A stretch of 22,547 nucleotides of DNA from JAVBPB01 sp031549965 (GCA_031549965.1 JAVBPB010000022.1:1-22547), one strand, 5' to 3'; counted from the stretch's first letter, positions 1 through 9,239 are shown. Program-made: numbers and translations. The notes: generated from the sequence alone by a model not told the origin.

Positions 1-63
1 ATCTACTCATATTCATATAAAAAATTAATTTACCGTGTTGAAAGGACTTTTTCAGTGGCCTCT

Positions 64-684
64 CTATTTCAATACTATTTTTAAATATTCTTTTACAAGC
101 CCAGCGGCATTTTCAAAGGTTAATACCCCTGTATTAATACATAAGTCATAATTGGATACATCACTCCATTTTTGCCCTGTGTAATGTTCATAATATTCTG
201 CATGTCTTTTGTCTGTAGTTAATATCTTTTTTTCTAATTCTTTATGAGTGAGGCTTGACATTGTTGACAGTGTATCAATGCAATGTTCAGTAGAAGCATA
301 TATATACAAACGGACAACGTTTTTATAATCCTTTAATATATAGTCTGCACAGCGTCCTACAATTATGCATGATTCTTGATTTGCCAGTTCTTTAATTACT
401 TTTGCCTGATAGTTAAATAAGTTATCATTTGATACAAAGTCATCTTTGTCTGGAGGAATTAGTTCACCTTTATATACCTTATGGGCTACTTTATATAATA
501 AACTATTTTTTATCTTTTCATCTGCTTGTGCAAATAAATTTTCATTTATTCCGCTGTCATCAGATGCCAGACGGAGTAATTCTCTATCGTAAAAATTGAT
601 GCCAAGTTCCTCAGAAAGCATTTTACCAATAGTTCTACCACCGCTTCCATAACCTCTGGCAATTGTAATAACAAAGTTTTGCAT
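64..684 (-). CDS. Cytidylate kinase-like family protein
   Basis: A protein of about 206 aa. The N-terminus has a P-loop-like ARGYGSGGRTIG motif directly after a beta strand (FVITI), then GINFYDRELL. This is the signature of the cytidylate-kinase-like family (Cytidylate_kin2 type) common in Clostridia. Later segments IIVGRCADYIL and VRLYIYAS fit the nucleoside-monophosphate kinase core. I place the start at the ATG at 684, because GGAGG lies 8 nt upstream; a TTG further up would include that Shine-Dalgarno. It follows livF by 15 nt and is probably co-transcribed with the transporter, although no functional link is obvious. The true substrate of this family is not well defined; phosphorylation of a nucleotide is inferred from the fold. 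Confidence 0.8.
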   Translation of the reverse strand: MQNFVITIARGYGSGGRTIGKMLSEELGINFYDRELLRLASDDSGINENLFAQADEKIKNSLLYKVAHKVYKGELIPPDKDDFVSNDNLFNYQAKVIKELANQESCIIVGRCADYILKDYKNVVRLYIYASTEHCIDTLSTMSSLTHKELEKKILTTDKRHAEYYEHYTGQKWSDVSNYDLCINTGVLTFENAAGLVKEYLKIVLK

Positions 685-699
685 GATAGTTACCTCCAA

Positions 700-1410
700 T
701 CATTCTCCAAGATATGCTTTTTTTACAGAATCATCATTCATAAGATCTTTTGCCTTACCTTGTAGTACTACCTTTCCCGTTTCTAAAACATAGGCCCTGT
801 CTGCTATAGCTAACGCTTTTTTAGCATTTTGCTCTACTAATAATACAGTGGTACCACCTTTACTTATATCTTTTATTATATTAAATATCTCTGAAACAAA
901 AATAGGTGACAGACCCATTGACGGTTCATCCATAAGTACAATTTTAGGTCTTGACATTAATGCCCTTCCCATTGCAAGCATTTGTTGCTCTCCACCGCTT
1001 AATGTTCCTGCTTCTTGATTCTTTCTTTCTTCTAACCTTGGAAATCTTTTATATACCATTTCCATTGTTTCTTGAATTTCTTTTTTATTAGTTCTGGTGT
1101 AAGCACCCAGTTTAAGATTATCTAAAACAGATAATTGAGGGAATACTCTTCTGCCTTCTGGAACATGAGCCATACCAAGAGAAACAATTTTATGTGCAGG
1201 AGTTTTTGTAATATCTTCTCCTTCAAATTCAATGCTTCCTGATTTTGCAGTAAGAAGTCCTGATACTGTGTGAAGGGTTGTTGTTTTTCCTGCACCATTT
1301 GCACCAATAAGTGCAATTACTTCTCCTTGTTCTACATCAAAAGAAATACCTTTAATTGCCTGGATAACACCATAATATACCTGTACATTCTTAACGGATA
1401 ACATTGCCAT
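700..1410 (-). CDS. livF: Branched-chain amino acid ABC transporter ATP-binding protein LivF
   Basis: One of two ATPases powering the branched-chain amino acid importer at the cytoplasmic face of the membrane. At 236 aa it has the usual LivF length. Visible motifs are Walker A GANGAGKTT (about residue 36), the LivF-typical HVPEGRRVFPQLSV segment, the ABC signature LSGGEQQ, Walker B IVLMDEP and the switch histidine region replaced by LLVEQN, as is normal for LivF. AGGAGG lies about 6 nt before the ATG. It is the last transporter gene of the livJHMGF operon, 10 nt after livG. Confidence 0.95.
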   Translation of the reverse strand: MAMLSVKNVQVYYGVIQAIKGISFDVEQGEVIALIGANGAGKTTTLHTVSGLLTAKSGSIEFEGEDITKTPAHKIVSLGMAHVPEGRRVFPQLSVLDNLKLGAYTRTNKKEIQETMEMVYKRFPRLEERKNQEAGTLSGGEQQMLAMGRALMSRPKIVLMDEPSMGLSPIFVSEIFNIIKDISKGGTTVLLVEQNAKKALAIADRAYVLETGKVVLQGKAKDLMNDDSVKKAYLGE

Positions 1411-1420
1411 AACACTCCTC

Positions 1421-2179
1421 CTAGCTTCCTAAATATGCCTGAATAACCTCAGGTTTATTTAATACATCTTCTGGTTTACCGCTTGCTAATTCCGTTCCAA
1501 AATTAAGTACTGTTAAGTGTTCGCAAATTCCGGATACCAATTTCATGTCATGTTCAATTAATAATATTGTAATTTCAAACTTGTCACGAATTAAGCGGAT
1601 TGTATCCATAAGTTCAGCCGTTTCGTTAGGATTCATTCCTGCTGCCGGCTCATCTAATAATAAAAGCTTAGGATTTGTAGCAAGTGCTCTTGCTATTTCT
1701 AATTTTCTCTGTTTTCCATATGGGAGATTCTGTGCCTGATAATCTGCCTCTTTATCTAAATCCAATACACTTAAAATATTCATTGCTCTTTCGTCCATTT
1801 GCTTTTCTACTTTATAATATTTAGGAAGTCTTAATACCGCATCTAGTAAAGAATATTGCATTTGATTATGAAGAGCCACCTTTACATTATCAAGTACAGT
1901 TAATTTTTTAAATAATCGGATGTTTTGAAAGGTTCTTGCAATTCCCATCTTATTAATCTGAGCCGGTTTCATTCCAACAATGCTTTTTTGGTCTAATTGT
2001 ATAATACCATCTGTGGGCTGGTATACGCCGGTTAAAAGGTTAAAAACTGTAGTTTTACCTGCTCCGTTTGGACCAATAAGTCCATATAATTCACCCTTTT
2101 TAATGGATATATTAAAATTATCAACAGCTCTTAACCCTCCAAAAGAAATCCCTAAGTTTTTAACTTCAAGTAAAGCCAT
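1421..2179 (-). CDS. livG: Branched-chain amino acid ABC transporter ATP-binding protein LivG
   Basis: The second ATPase of the branched-chain amino acid importer, 252 aa. Motifs are Walker A GPNGAGKTT (about residue 37), the LivG-typical GIARTFQNIRLFKKLTVLDN, a degenerate signature YGKQRKLEIARAL, Walker B LLLLDEPAAGMNPNET and the switch histidine in IEHDM. The AAGMNPNE segment after Walker B is characteristic of LivG rather than LivF. The start lies 2 nt after the livM stop, so translation is probably coupled. Its ATPase partner LivF follows directly downstream. Confidence 0.95.
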   Translation of the reverse strand: MALLEVKNLGISFGGLRAVDNFNISIKKGELYGLIGPNGAGKTTVFNLLTGVYQPTDGIIQLDQKSIVGMKPAQINKMGIARTFQNIRLFKKLTVLDNVKVALHNQMQYSLLDAVLRLPKYYKVEKQMDERAMNILSVLDLDKEADYQAQNLPYGKQRKLEIARALATNPKLLLLDEPAAGMNPNETAELMDTIRLIRDKFEITILLIEHDMKLVSGICEHLTVLNFGTELASGKPEDVLNKPEVIQAYLGS

Positions 2180-2181
2180 AC

Positions 2182-3207
2182 TTATACCCCTTTCTTCTGA
2201 AGTTTATCTGGCTTTTTAAATACTTTTTCTTTAAAAGCCACAAATTTAGCATTAGAATTTAATATCATCATAGTAATTAATACAATTGCGTAAATTACTA
2301 ATCTATATTTATCAATTGGTAATAATACCTTTGGAAGTAAAGTTATTATTGTAGCTGCAATTATAGCACCTTTAATATTACCCATACCACCAAGTACTAC
2401 CATTACTAATATTTCAATTGATTTATTATAATCGTACTGTGCTGCTTTAATTGTACTTATACTATGTGCGTAAAGTACTCCTGCCATACCTGCAAAAAAA
2501 GCAGATACTACAAAAGCCATAATTTTAAATTTAGAAATATTTATTCCCACTGATTCAGAAGCAATATAATTCTCACGAATTGAGCAAATTGCCCTTCCTT
2601 GCCTTGATTTAACTATATTTCTGACAACTATTATCGTTATAACTATAACTGCATAAGTAAGTGCAAAATTTGTCATTAGGGGAATATAAGAGATTCTGCC
2701 ACCTGTTAAAAGCTGACTTCCATCAGGACCTTTAATTTTTAATGCAGTTACTACTGATCTTACAATCTCTCCAAATGCCAATGTTACAATAGCAAGATAG
2801 TCTCCTCTAAGTCTTAAAATAGGAACACCGACTATTAATCCAAACAAAGCAGCTATTAAGCCTCCTATAATCATAGCTAAAATAAATATAAAAAACATTC
2901 CTACCTCAGACATGGATGGATTTGCCTGTGTTGCATATGTAGTTATAAGAGCACCTGAAAATGCACCCACTGACATAAATCCTGCATGGCCCAAAGTAAG
3001 TTCACCTAAGTATCCTGTTGTAAGGTTTAAGGAAACTGCTAAAATAATATTTATACCCACTATAATAAAAGCATTTGAAATAGTATTAGATAATAATCCG
3101 CTGGTTCTAAGTCCATCCAGAATAAAAAATACAGCTAAAATAATTATTGCCATTGAAATCAAATATGTGATTTTATTTTTTTTCATAATATTTAATATTT
3201 TGCTCAT
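2182..3207 (-). CDS. livM: Branched-chain amino acid ABC transporter permease LivM
   Basis: Integral-membrane permease, 341 aa, with about 8-9 hydrophobic segments. The first spans roughly residues 13-31 after a lysine-rich N-terminus. The LivM hallmark NLTTGYLGELTLGHAGFMSV lies near residue 62. The cytoplasmic coupling region contains RGDYLAIVTLAFGEIVR, and SVGINISKFK matches the EAA-like loop that contacts the ATPases. It should form the transmembrane channel with LivH. It lies between livH (7 nt) and livG (2 nt). The C-terminus is lysine-rich (FKKPDKLQKKGV), consistent with a cytoplasmic end. Confidence 0.94.
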   Translation of the reverse strand: MSKILNIMKKNKITYLISMAIIILAVFFILDGLRTSGLLSNTISNAFIIVGINIILAVSLNLTTGYLGELTLGHAGFMSVGAFSGALITTYATQANPSMSEVGMFFIFILAMIIGGLIAALFGLIVGVPILRLRGDYLAIVTLAFGEIVRSVVTALKIKGPDGSQLLTGGRISYIPLMTNFALTYAVIVITIIVVRNIVKSRQGRAICSIRENYIASESVGINISKFKIMAFVVSAFFAGMAGVLYAHSISTIKAAQYDYNKSIEILVMVVLGGMGNIKGAIIAATIITLLPKVLLPIDKYRLVIYAIVLITMMILNSNAKFVAFKEKVFKKPDKLQKKGV

Positions 3208-3214
3208 TTCTTAC

Positions 3215-4093
3215 CTACACTTTCTCTGTTTTAATCTTACCAAGAATTCCAGATGGTTTAACTAAAAGCATAAAAATTAGAACTCCAAATACAATGGCGT
3301 CTGGCAGTTCTTTTGAAATGTAAGCCATAGACAAACATTCAATTATCCCCAGTAATATACCGCCAATCATAGCACCAGAAACATTTCCGATTCCTCCAAG
3401 CACCGCTGCAACAAATGCTTTTATACCCACTACTGCACCCATTGTTGGTGAAATAAAAGTATACGAATTAGAATATAATATACCTGCAATAGCTGCTAAA
3501 CCAGAGCCAATTGCAAATACCATTGTGATTGTTCTATTTACATTTATACCCATTAATCCGGCTGCTTCTTTATCCTCAGAAACTGCTACCATAGCACGTC
3601 CTGCTTTTGTTTTATTAATAAATAAATTTAATAAAATCATACATATAGTTGATACAATAAGAACAACAACTGTACCTCCATTAATTGAAACAGTACCTAT
3701 CTTAATTACTTGTGTATGCACAATAACCGGAAAACTTTTTGCATCGGATTTAAACATTAAAAGACATAAGTTTTGAAGAAATATACTAACACCAATTGCT
3801 GTTATTAAAACGGCAAGGGGTGGAGCTTTTCTAAGCGGTTTGTAAGCTAATTTTTCTATTAGCATACCAAGTGCAGAGCACATTAAAATTCCAAGTAATA
3901 TACCTGCTGGAATTGGCAGACCCATTACAGAAACACTATACCATACTGTATATGCTCCTACCATTATAATGTCTCCGTGGGCAAAGTTAATCATTTTTGC
4001 AATGCCATATACCATTGTATATCCAATAGCTATTAAAGCGTAAATACTTCCAATATTTAAACCATTAAAGACTTGTTCAATAAAATACGCCAC
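3215..4093 (-). CDS. livH: Branched-chain amino acid ABC transporter permease LivH
   Basis: Integral-membrane permease, 292 aa, the usual LivH length. The N-terminus NGLNIGSIYALIAIGYTMVY is diagnostic, followed by INFAHGDIIMVGAY. Further segments LRKAPPLAVLITAIGVSIFL and EDKEAAGLMGINVNRTI are the conserved cytoplasmic and coupling regions. VVGIKAFVAAVLGGIGNVSG is the classic LivH/LivM C-terminal motif. It is the first permease after the binding-protein gene, separated from it by a 99-nt spacer with a hairpin, and 7 nt from livM. Confidence 0.95.
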   Translation of the reverse strand: MAYFIEQVFNGLNIGSIYALIAIGYTMVYGIAKMINFAHGDIIMVGAYTVWYSVSVMGLPIPAGILLGILMCSALGMLIEKLAYKPLRKAPPLAVLITAIGVSIFLQNLCLLMFKSDAKSFPVIVHTQVIKIGTVSINGGTVVVLIVSTICMILLNLFINKTKAGRAMVAVSEDKEAAGLMGINVNRTITMVFAIGSGLAAIAGILYSNSYTFISPTMGAVVGIKAFVAAVLGGIGNVSGAMIGGILLGIIECLSMAYISKELPDAIVFGVLIFMLLVKPSGILGKIKTEKV

Positions 4094-4125
4094 CTGAGTT
4101 TCCCCTTTCTATTCATATTCTAAAA

Positions 4126-4158
4126 ATAAGTAGCAACAGAATTTCTATTGCTACTTAT
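4126..4158 (-). terminator. Hairpin with T-run between livJ and livH (partial terminator)
   Basis: An 11-bp perfect stem (ATAAGTAGCAA / TTGCTACTTAT) with a further AGAA/TTCT pairing inside the loop. On the minus strand it is followed directly by TTTTT, as in an intrinsic terminator. It sits after the binding-protein gene and before the permease genes. A leaky terminator or mRNA-stabilising stem there would give more binding protein than membrane components; that role is inference. Confidence 0.75.
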
Positions 4159-4192
4159 AATCAACACTATTTAAATCAATCCATAACTTATA

Positions 4193-5350
4193 TTATTTTG
4201 TATAAGCTCTATATTGTCCATCTTTGATTTCAATAAATTTTGCATCTTTATTAGGTTCACCTTCAGGAGTAAATGACATTTTACCAGTAACACCATTTAC
4301 TGTGATTTCTGTCATTGCTTTTATTAAAGCTACTGTATCCAAAGAATTAGCTTTAACCATTGCTTCTTTTAAAATGTATACACCATCATATCCATCTGCT
4401 GCAAACTGATCTGGTATCTTACCATAAGCGTCTTTATATTTTGTTACAAAGTTTTTTACATGGTCTGCTGTATCATCTGCTATAAATGGACTTAAGAATA
4501 TACATCCTTCAACATTTTCTGGTACACTGTCAAGTCCTAGTATACCATCCCATCCATCACCACCGATAAATGGTATTTCCATTCCTTGTTTTTTCGCCTG
4601 ATCTAAAATCTTAGCAACATCCTGATAATAAGTAGTAATAAAAATAACATCTGGATTTGAATTTCTTATTGATGTTAATTGAGAACTAAAATCTACTGCA
4701 CCTTCCTGAAAAGATTCTGATGCGGCAATTTCACCACCATTTGTTTTAAATTTTTCTACAAATGTTTCCATCATTCCAGTACTATATTCATCACCAAGTC
4801 TATAAATTACAGCAGCCTTTTTATAACCTTTTTCTAGTGCAAAATCTGCCATTTTTTCACCTTGTAATGGGTCTGTAAAACATACACGGAATACATTTTC
4901 ATATTTAGTACAATCAAGTGCTGAACCAGATGGTGTTAACTGAAGAATATTATCTTTCTTGGTTAAATCCGTAATAGCAAGACAAGATCCACTTGTTACT
5001 GTCCCAAGAATTACATCAGCCTTTTTATCTTTTAACTGACTATATGCTGCGATTGCACCTTCTTCTGTTGCTTCATCATCTAAAAATACCAATTCCAAAT
5101 CTTTACCAAGCACTCCGCCTGTTGCATTGATTTCTTTTATTGCAATTTCTGCACCTTGCTTTACACTGATTCCATAAGAAGCTGCATCTCCAGAGAGTGG
5201 TCCAGAACCTCCAATTACGATTTTTCCTTTACCTGCATTTTCTCCACCATCTGCTGTACCTGTTTCATCTTTTTTACCACACGCAGTTGTCATCGCCATC
5301 ACTAACACAAAAGCCAGTAATAGACTTAAATACTTCTTGAAACTCTTCAT
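4193..5350 (-). CDS. livJ: Branched-chain amino acid ABC transporter substrate-binding lipoprotein LivJ
   Basis: Extracytoplasmic ligand-binding protein of 385 aa that delivers leucine, isoleucine or valine to the LivHM channel. The N-terminus MKSFKKYLSLLLAFVLVMAM is a lipoprotein signal peptide with lipobox TTAC and lipidated Cys24. A low-complexity linker (DETGTADGGENAGKG) follows. The mature domain starts IVIGGSGPLSGDAASYGISV, typical of the type I periplasmic-binding fold (Peripla_BP_6), and contains GTVTSGSCLAI in the ligand-binding cleft. AGGAGG lies 9 nt before the ATG. It is the first gene of the operon, with its own promoter upstream. The exact ligand preference cannot be read from sequence. 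Confidence 0.93.
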   Translation of the reverse strand: MKSFKKYLSLLLAFVLVMAMTTACGKKDETGTADGGENAGKGKIVIGGSGPLSGDAASYGISVKQGAEIAIKEINATGGVLGKDLELVFLDDEATEEGAIAAYSQLKDKKADVILGTVTSGSCLAITDLTKKDNILQLTPSGSALDCTKYENVFRVCFTDPLQGEKMADFALEKGYKKAAVIYRLGDEYSTGMMETFVEKFKTNGGEIAASESFQEGAVDFSSQLTSIRNSNPDVIFITTYYQDVAKILDQAKKQGMEIPFIGGDGWDGILGLDSVPENVEGCIFLSPFIADDTADHVKNFVTKYKDAYGKIPDQFAADGYDGVYILKEAMVKANSLDTVALIKAMTEITVNGVTGKMSFTPEGEPNKDAKFIEIKDGQYRAYTK

Positions 5351-5392
5351 AAATAAAATCCTCCTATTTTCACTATCTTAACTTTAGTTTTT

Positions 5393-5422
5393 ATCTTACA
5401 TTAGTTAATTTTATTTGTCAAC
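5393..5422 (-). promoter_or_regulatory. Sigma-A-type promoter of the liv operon
   Basis: On the minus strand a perfect -35 hexamer TTGACA (5422-5417) is followed by an 18-nt spacer and TAAGAT as -10 (5398-5393). It lies about 45-70 nt upstream of the livJ start. I see no T-box or riboswitch in the short 5' leader. Confidence 0.72.
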
Positions 5423-5474
5423 TATAAATTTAGATAAAAACTTTGCTCATTATAATTGATTACAGTCAATTTTA

Positions 5475-7466
5475 CTATTTAAAATATTCAATTCCTGACT
5501 CAAATATATATTGATTTTGATTTCCAATAATATTCAAGGCAACAGCATCTCCAATACGTTCAGAGTGTGCCATCTTGCCTAAAACTCTACCATCTGGGCT
5601 TGTTATTCCTTCTATTGCATGATATGAGCCATTAGGATTAAAGTCTTCATCCATAGTAGGGTTACCATTTAAGTCTACATATTGAGTAGCTATTTGTCCA
5701 TTTTTTGCCAATTCATTGATCCATTTATCACTTGCTACAAATCTGCCTTCTCCGTGAGAAGCTGGTATTGCATATACACCTCCAAGTTCAGTTTTAAGAA
5801 GCCAAGGTGAATTGTTTGTCACTACCTTAGTATAAACCATTTTTGATATATGACGTCCAATATTATTAGTTGTAAGTGTTGGTGAATCATCTTTTAATGG
5901 TGTAATCTTTCCGTATGGAACTAATCCTAGTTTTATAAGTGCCTGAAATCCATTACAAATTCCAAGTACTAATCCATCCCTTTGATTCAAAAGATTATTA
6001 ACTGCTTCTTTTAATTTTTCATTTCTAAAAGCTGTAGCAATAAACTTACCTGAACCATCTGGTTCGTCCCCTGCACTAAATCCGCCCGAGAACATAAGAA
6101 TCTGTGAATTGTTTAAGTCCTTTTCAAAAATTTCAACAGTTTCTCTAATGTTATCTGCACTTAAGTTTTTAAATACTCTTGTAATTACATTGGCACCCGC
6201 TTTTTCAAATGCTCTTAATGTATCATATTCACAATTAGTTCCAGGAAATACTGGAATAAATACAGTTGGCTTTGCTACTTTGTTTTTTGAAACATAAATT
6301 TTCTTAGAATCAAATAAATTTGCTTTTATTTCCTTTTCTTCAACATTTGATCTGGTAGGGAATACCTTTTCCAAAGGCTTATTATATACATTAAGTGCTT
6401 CTTCAATAGTAATTGAAGTATTTCCACATATAAATTTCTCATCATTTATAACTTTACCAATAACCATGTATGATAAGCCTTCAATATCCTCTAATCTACT
6501 AATTTGATCTTTCTTAATTTCTGCGATAATTGAACCATAATCAGCTTGCACATAATCACTTACTATGTTTATATCATTTAATTCTACTCCAAGTTTATTT
6601 CCAAATGCCATCTTACTAACTGCTTCAATTATTCCGCCGTATTCAATAGCGTAAGCAGAAGCAATAACTTTTTCTTTAATCAAGCTTTCAATGTTTTTAT
6701 ATTGTTTCTTTAACTGTTCATATACTGGAAGACTATATTTATCTCTTTCAATACTAAACTTAACTAATATATTTTCTGCTTCTTTTAATTCTGGAGTTAT
6801 TACATTTTTATAACTTGCTGTGTTAACTGCAAATGATACCAAAGTAGGCACTACATCTATATCATTAAATGTACCAGACATACTGTCTTTTCCACCGATT
6901 GAAGGAAGCCCTAACTTTATTTGTGCATCATAAGCACCAAGTAACGCCGATAATGGCTCACCCCAACGAGTTTTATCATTTCCTAATCGTTTAAAATACT
7001 CCTGAAAAGTAAATCTTATTTTTGTATAATCTCCACCGGCAGATACAATTTTTGCAACTGAATTAATTATTGCATATATTGCACCATGATATGGGCTCCA
7101 ACTGGATAAATAAGGGTCAAATCCATAACTCATCATGGTTACTACATCTGTTGTACCTTTTAAAACCGGAAGCTTTGCTATCATTGTTTGAGTTGGCGTT
7201 AGTTGGTATTTTCCACCATATGGCATGTATACACTAGCTGCACCAATTGAGCTATCAAACATTTCAACTAGTCCTTTTTGTGAACAAACATTTAAATCTC
7301 CTAAAATTTCCAACCATTTTTCTCTTAATTCAGATTTATCAAGATTTCTCTTAAAGTAATCTTCACTTGATGGCATTGAAACAAAAGCATTCATTTCTTG
7401 ATGTGCACCATTAGTATTTAAAAAATCTCTGCTAATGTTTACAATTTCTTTGTCTCTCCAAAGCAT
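5475..7466 (-). CDS. purL: Phosphoribosylformylglycinamidine synthase PurL, C-terminal part (after in-frame stop)
   Basis: The downstream 663 aa of a large-type PurL, which makes FGAM from FGAR, ATP and glutamine in purine synthesis. It holds the second half of the synthetase domain (PYHGAIYAIINSVAKIVSAG, LGLPSIGGKDSMSG) and the complete class I glutaminase domain. The latter has FIPVFPGTNCEYDTLRAF, the nucleophile cysteine in LGICNGFQALIKLG and the catalytic histidine in PASHGEGRF. It is in exactly the same frame as the upstream part, and the codons between the TAA at 7509-7511 and this ATG still encode family-like sequence (ALIAAEVTKEKRLV). The ATG at 7466 has no convincing Shine-Dalgarno, so independent initiation is doubtful. 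This is probably the tail of one 1254-aa protein rather than a separate gene. Confidence 0.9.
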   Translation of the reverse strand: MLWRDKEIVNISRDFLNTNGAHQEMNAFVSMPSSEDYFKRNLDKSELREKWLEILGDLNVCSQKGLVEMFDSSIGAASVYMPYGGKYQLTPTQTMIAKLPVLKGTTDVVTMMSYGFDPYLSSWSPYHGAIYAIINSVAKIVSAGGDYTKIRFTFQEYFKRLGNDKTRWGEPLSALLGAYDAQIKLGLPSIGGKDSMSGTFNDIDVVPTLVSFAVNTASYKNVITPELKEAENILVKFSIERDKYSLPVYEQLKKQYKNIESLIKEKVIASAYAIEYGGIIEAVSKMAFGNKLGVELNDINIVSDYVQADYGSIIAEIKKDQISRLEDIEGLSYMVIGKVINDEKFICGNTSITIEEALNVYNKPLEKVFPTRSNVEEKEIKANLFDSKKIYVSKNKVAKPTVFIPVFPGTNCEYDTLRAFEKAGANVITRVFKNLSADNIRETVEIFEKDLNNSQILMFSGGFSAGDEPDGSGKFIATAFRNEKLKEAVNNLLNQRDGLVLGICNGFQALIKLGLVPYGKITPLKDDSPTLTTNNIGRHISKMVYTKVVTNNSPWLLKTELGGVYAIPASHGEGRFVASDKWINELAKNGQIATQYVDLNGNPTMDEDFNPNGSYHAIEGITSPDGRVLGKMAHSERIGDAVALNIIGNQNQYIFESGIEYFK

Positions 7467-7508
7467 AACAAGTCTTTTTTCTTTTGTTACTTCCGCTGCT
7501 ATTAGCGC

Positions 7509-7511
7509 TTA
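7509..7511 (-). other. purL: In-frame TAA interrupting purL
   Basis: On the minus strand the codons read GAA AAT CTT TAA GCG CTA ATA GCA. Reading through the TAA rejoins the two purL halves in frame (9239 minus 7466 is divisible by three). A single base change, AAA (Lys) or GAA (Glu) to TAA, would explain it. No frameshift is needed. Confidence 0.95.
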
Positions 7512-9239
7512 AAGATTTTCTTCATCTGCAAATAATAACATTTTATCCACATCTTTTTTATCTACAACAACAGCCATTCTCTCTTGGGATTCTGATATTG
7601 CAAGTTCAGTTCCATCAAGCCCTGCATACTTTTTAGGAACATTATCTAAATATATTCTAAGTCCGTCAGCAAGTTCTCCTATAGCAACTGAAACTCCGCC
7701 CGCTCCAAAATCATTACATTTTTTAATGATTTTACTAACTTCTTCTCTCCTAAATAAACGTTGTATTTTTCTTTCAGTAGGAGGATTACCTTTTTGAACT
7801 TCTGCACCACAAGTTTCTATAGATTCTTCAGTATGAACTTTTGATGAACCTGTAGCTCCACCACATCCATCACGACCTGTTCTTCCGCCTAATAGTATAA
7901 TTATATCTCCAGGGTCTGAGTTTTCCCTGATTACATTTTTTCTCTGTGCAGCTCCCATAACTGCACCTATTTCCATTCTTTTTGCAACATAATTAGGGTG
8001 ATATATTTCTTTAACCAGACCTGTTGAAAGCCCTATTTGATTTCCATATGAACTGTATCCATGAGCTGCTCCTGTAACAATCTTTCTTTGAGGAAGTTTT
8101 CCCTTTAAAGTGTCTTTTAATGATACTGTAGGATCTGCTGCTCCTGTTACACGCATTGCTTGATACACGTACCCACGTCCTGAAAGGGGATCTCTTATAG
8201 CACCTCCAAGGCAAGTAGCAGCACCTCCAAATGGTTCTATTTCAGTTGGGTGATTATGAGTTTCATTCTTAAAGAAAACCAACCATTCTTCCATTACACC
8301 GTCTACTTCAACAGGAACTATAATACTACAGGCATTGATTTCATCTGATTCTTCTAAATCTTCTAGCTTACCGTCTAATTTAAGTTTTCTCATTGCCATT
8401 AATGCAATATCCATTAATGATACATATTTATCATCTCTGCCCTTAAACACTTCTTCCCTATCTTTTAAATATTGATTATATGATTCTACTATTGGTTCTT
8501 TATAAAATCCATCTTCAAATTCAATATTTTTAAGTTCTGTTAAAAATGTTGTATGTCTGCAATGATCTGACCAGTAGGTATCAAGTACCCTTATTTCTGT
8601 CATAGATGGATCTTTGTTTTCTTCTGATTTAAAGTAATTTTGAATATGAACAAAATCTTTGAAAGTCATTGCAAGATTTAATGAATTATATAAATTATTA
8701 AGCTCATCTTCAGCCATATCTTTAAAACCATCAAATGTTACTACATCTTTAGGTTCATCAAAAATAGTTACTAATGTCTCCGGTTTATTACCATCAGCTT
8801 GTCTTGAATCAACTGGATTAATACAAAAAGCTTTTACTCTCTCAAATTCATCATCACTAAGTTCACCTGATAATATATAAGTAGTTGCTGTTTTAATTAT
8901 TGGTTCTTCATTTTCATTTAGTAATTTTACGCATTGTTCCGCTGAATCTGCCCTTTGATCAAATTGCCCCGGCAGATACTCAACTGAAAAAACTTTATCA
9001 TTAACATCAAATTGAAAATTTTCCTCATAAATAAAATCAACCGGAGGTTCCATAAAAACTGTTCCAAGAGATTTTTTATATGTTTCATCTGATAAATTTT
9101 CAATATCATATCTTATTAAAACCCGAACATTAGTTATAGTCTTAATACTCAAATAATTTTTTATTTCTTTTATTAAATCTTTTGCAACTACTGCATACTG
9201 TGGTTTCTTTTCTACATAAACTCTTTTTACGTTAGACAT
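7509..9239 (-). CDS. purL: Phosphoribosylformylglycinamidine synthase PurL, N-terminal part (ends at in-frame stop)
   Basis: The first 576 aa of large-type PurL. It includes the PurS-like N-terminal domain (FMEPPVDFIYEENFQF, VEYLPGQFDQRADSAEQCVK), a linker, and the first half of the synthetase domain. The ATP/FGAR-binding motif is FKNETHNHPTEIEPFGGAAT, followed by SSYGNQIGLSTG and DFGAGGVSVAIGELADG. GGAGG lies 6 nt before the ATG. It ends with FADEENL then TAA, and the same frame continues downstream without any other lesion for 663 codons. Total length without the stop would be 1254 aa, normal for clostridial PurL. The stop falls close to the junction of the two pseudo-symmetric synthetase halves, so the polypeptide would lack the second half and the glutaminase domain unless the stop is read through or is a sequencing error. 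Confidence 0.92.
   Translation of the reverse strand: MSNVKRVYVEKKPQYAVVAKDLIKEIKNYLSIKTITNVRVLIRYDIENLSDETYKKSLGTVFMEPPVDFIYEENFQFDVNDKVFSVEYLPGQFDQRADSAEQCVKLLNENEEPIIKTATTYILSGELSDDEFERVKAFCINPVDSRQADGNKPETLVTIFDEPKDVVTFDGFKDMAEDELNNLYNSLNLAMTFKDFVHIQNYFKSEENKDPSMTEIRVLDTYWSDHCRHTTFLTELKNIEFEDGFYKEPIVESYNQYLKDREEVFKGRDDKYVSLMDIALMAMRKLKLDGKLEDLEESDEINACSIIVPVEVDGVMEEWLVFFKNETHNHPTEIEPFGGAATCLGGAIRDPLSGRGYVYQAMRVTGAADPTVSLKDTLKGKLPQRKIVTGAAHGYSSYGNQIGLSTGLVKEIYHPNYVAKRMEIGAVMGAAQRKNVIRENSDPGDIIILLGGRTGRDGCGGATGSSKVHTEESIETCGAEVQKGNPPTERKIQRLFRREEVSKIIKKCNDFGAGGVSVAIGELADGLRIYLDNVPKKYAGLDGTELAISESQERMAVVVDKKDVDKMLLFADEENL

Noticed and set aside
1..63. Feature downstream of the kinase gene
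   Set aside because: No stable hairpin or coding frame is visible in this short end.
5440..5475. Terminator after purL
   Set aside because: Only a 6-bp AATTGA/TCAATT stem with no T-run is present.
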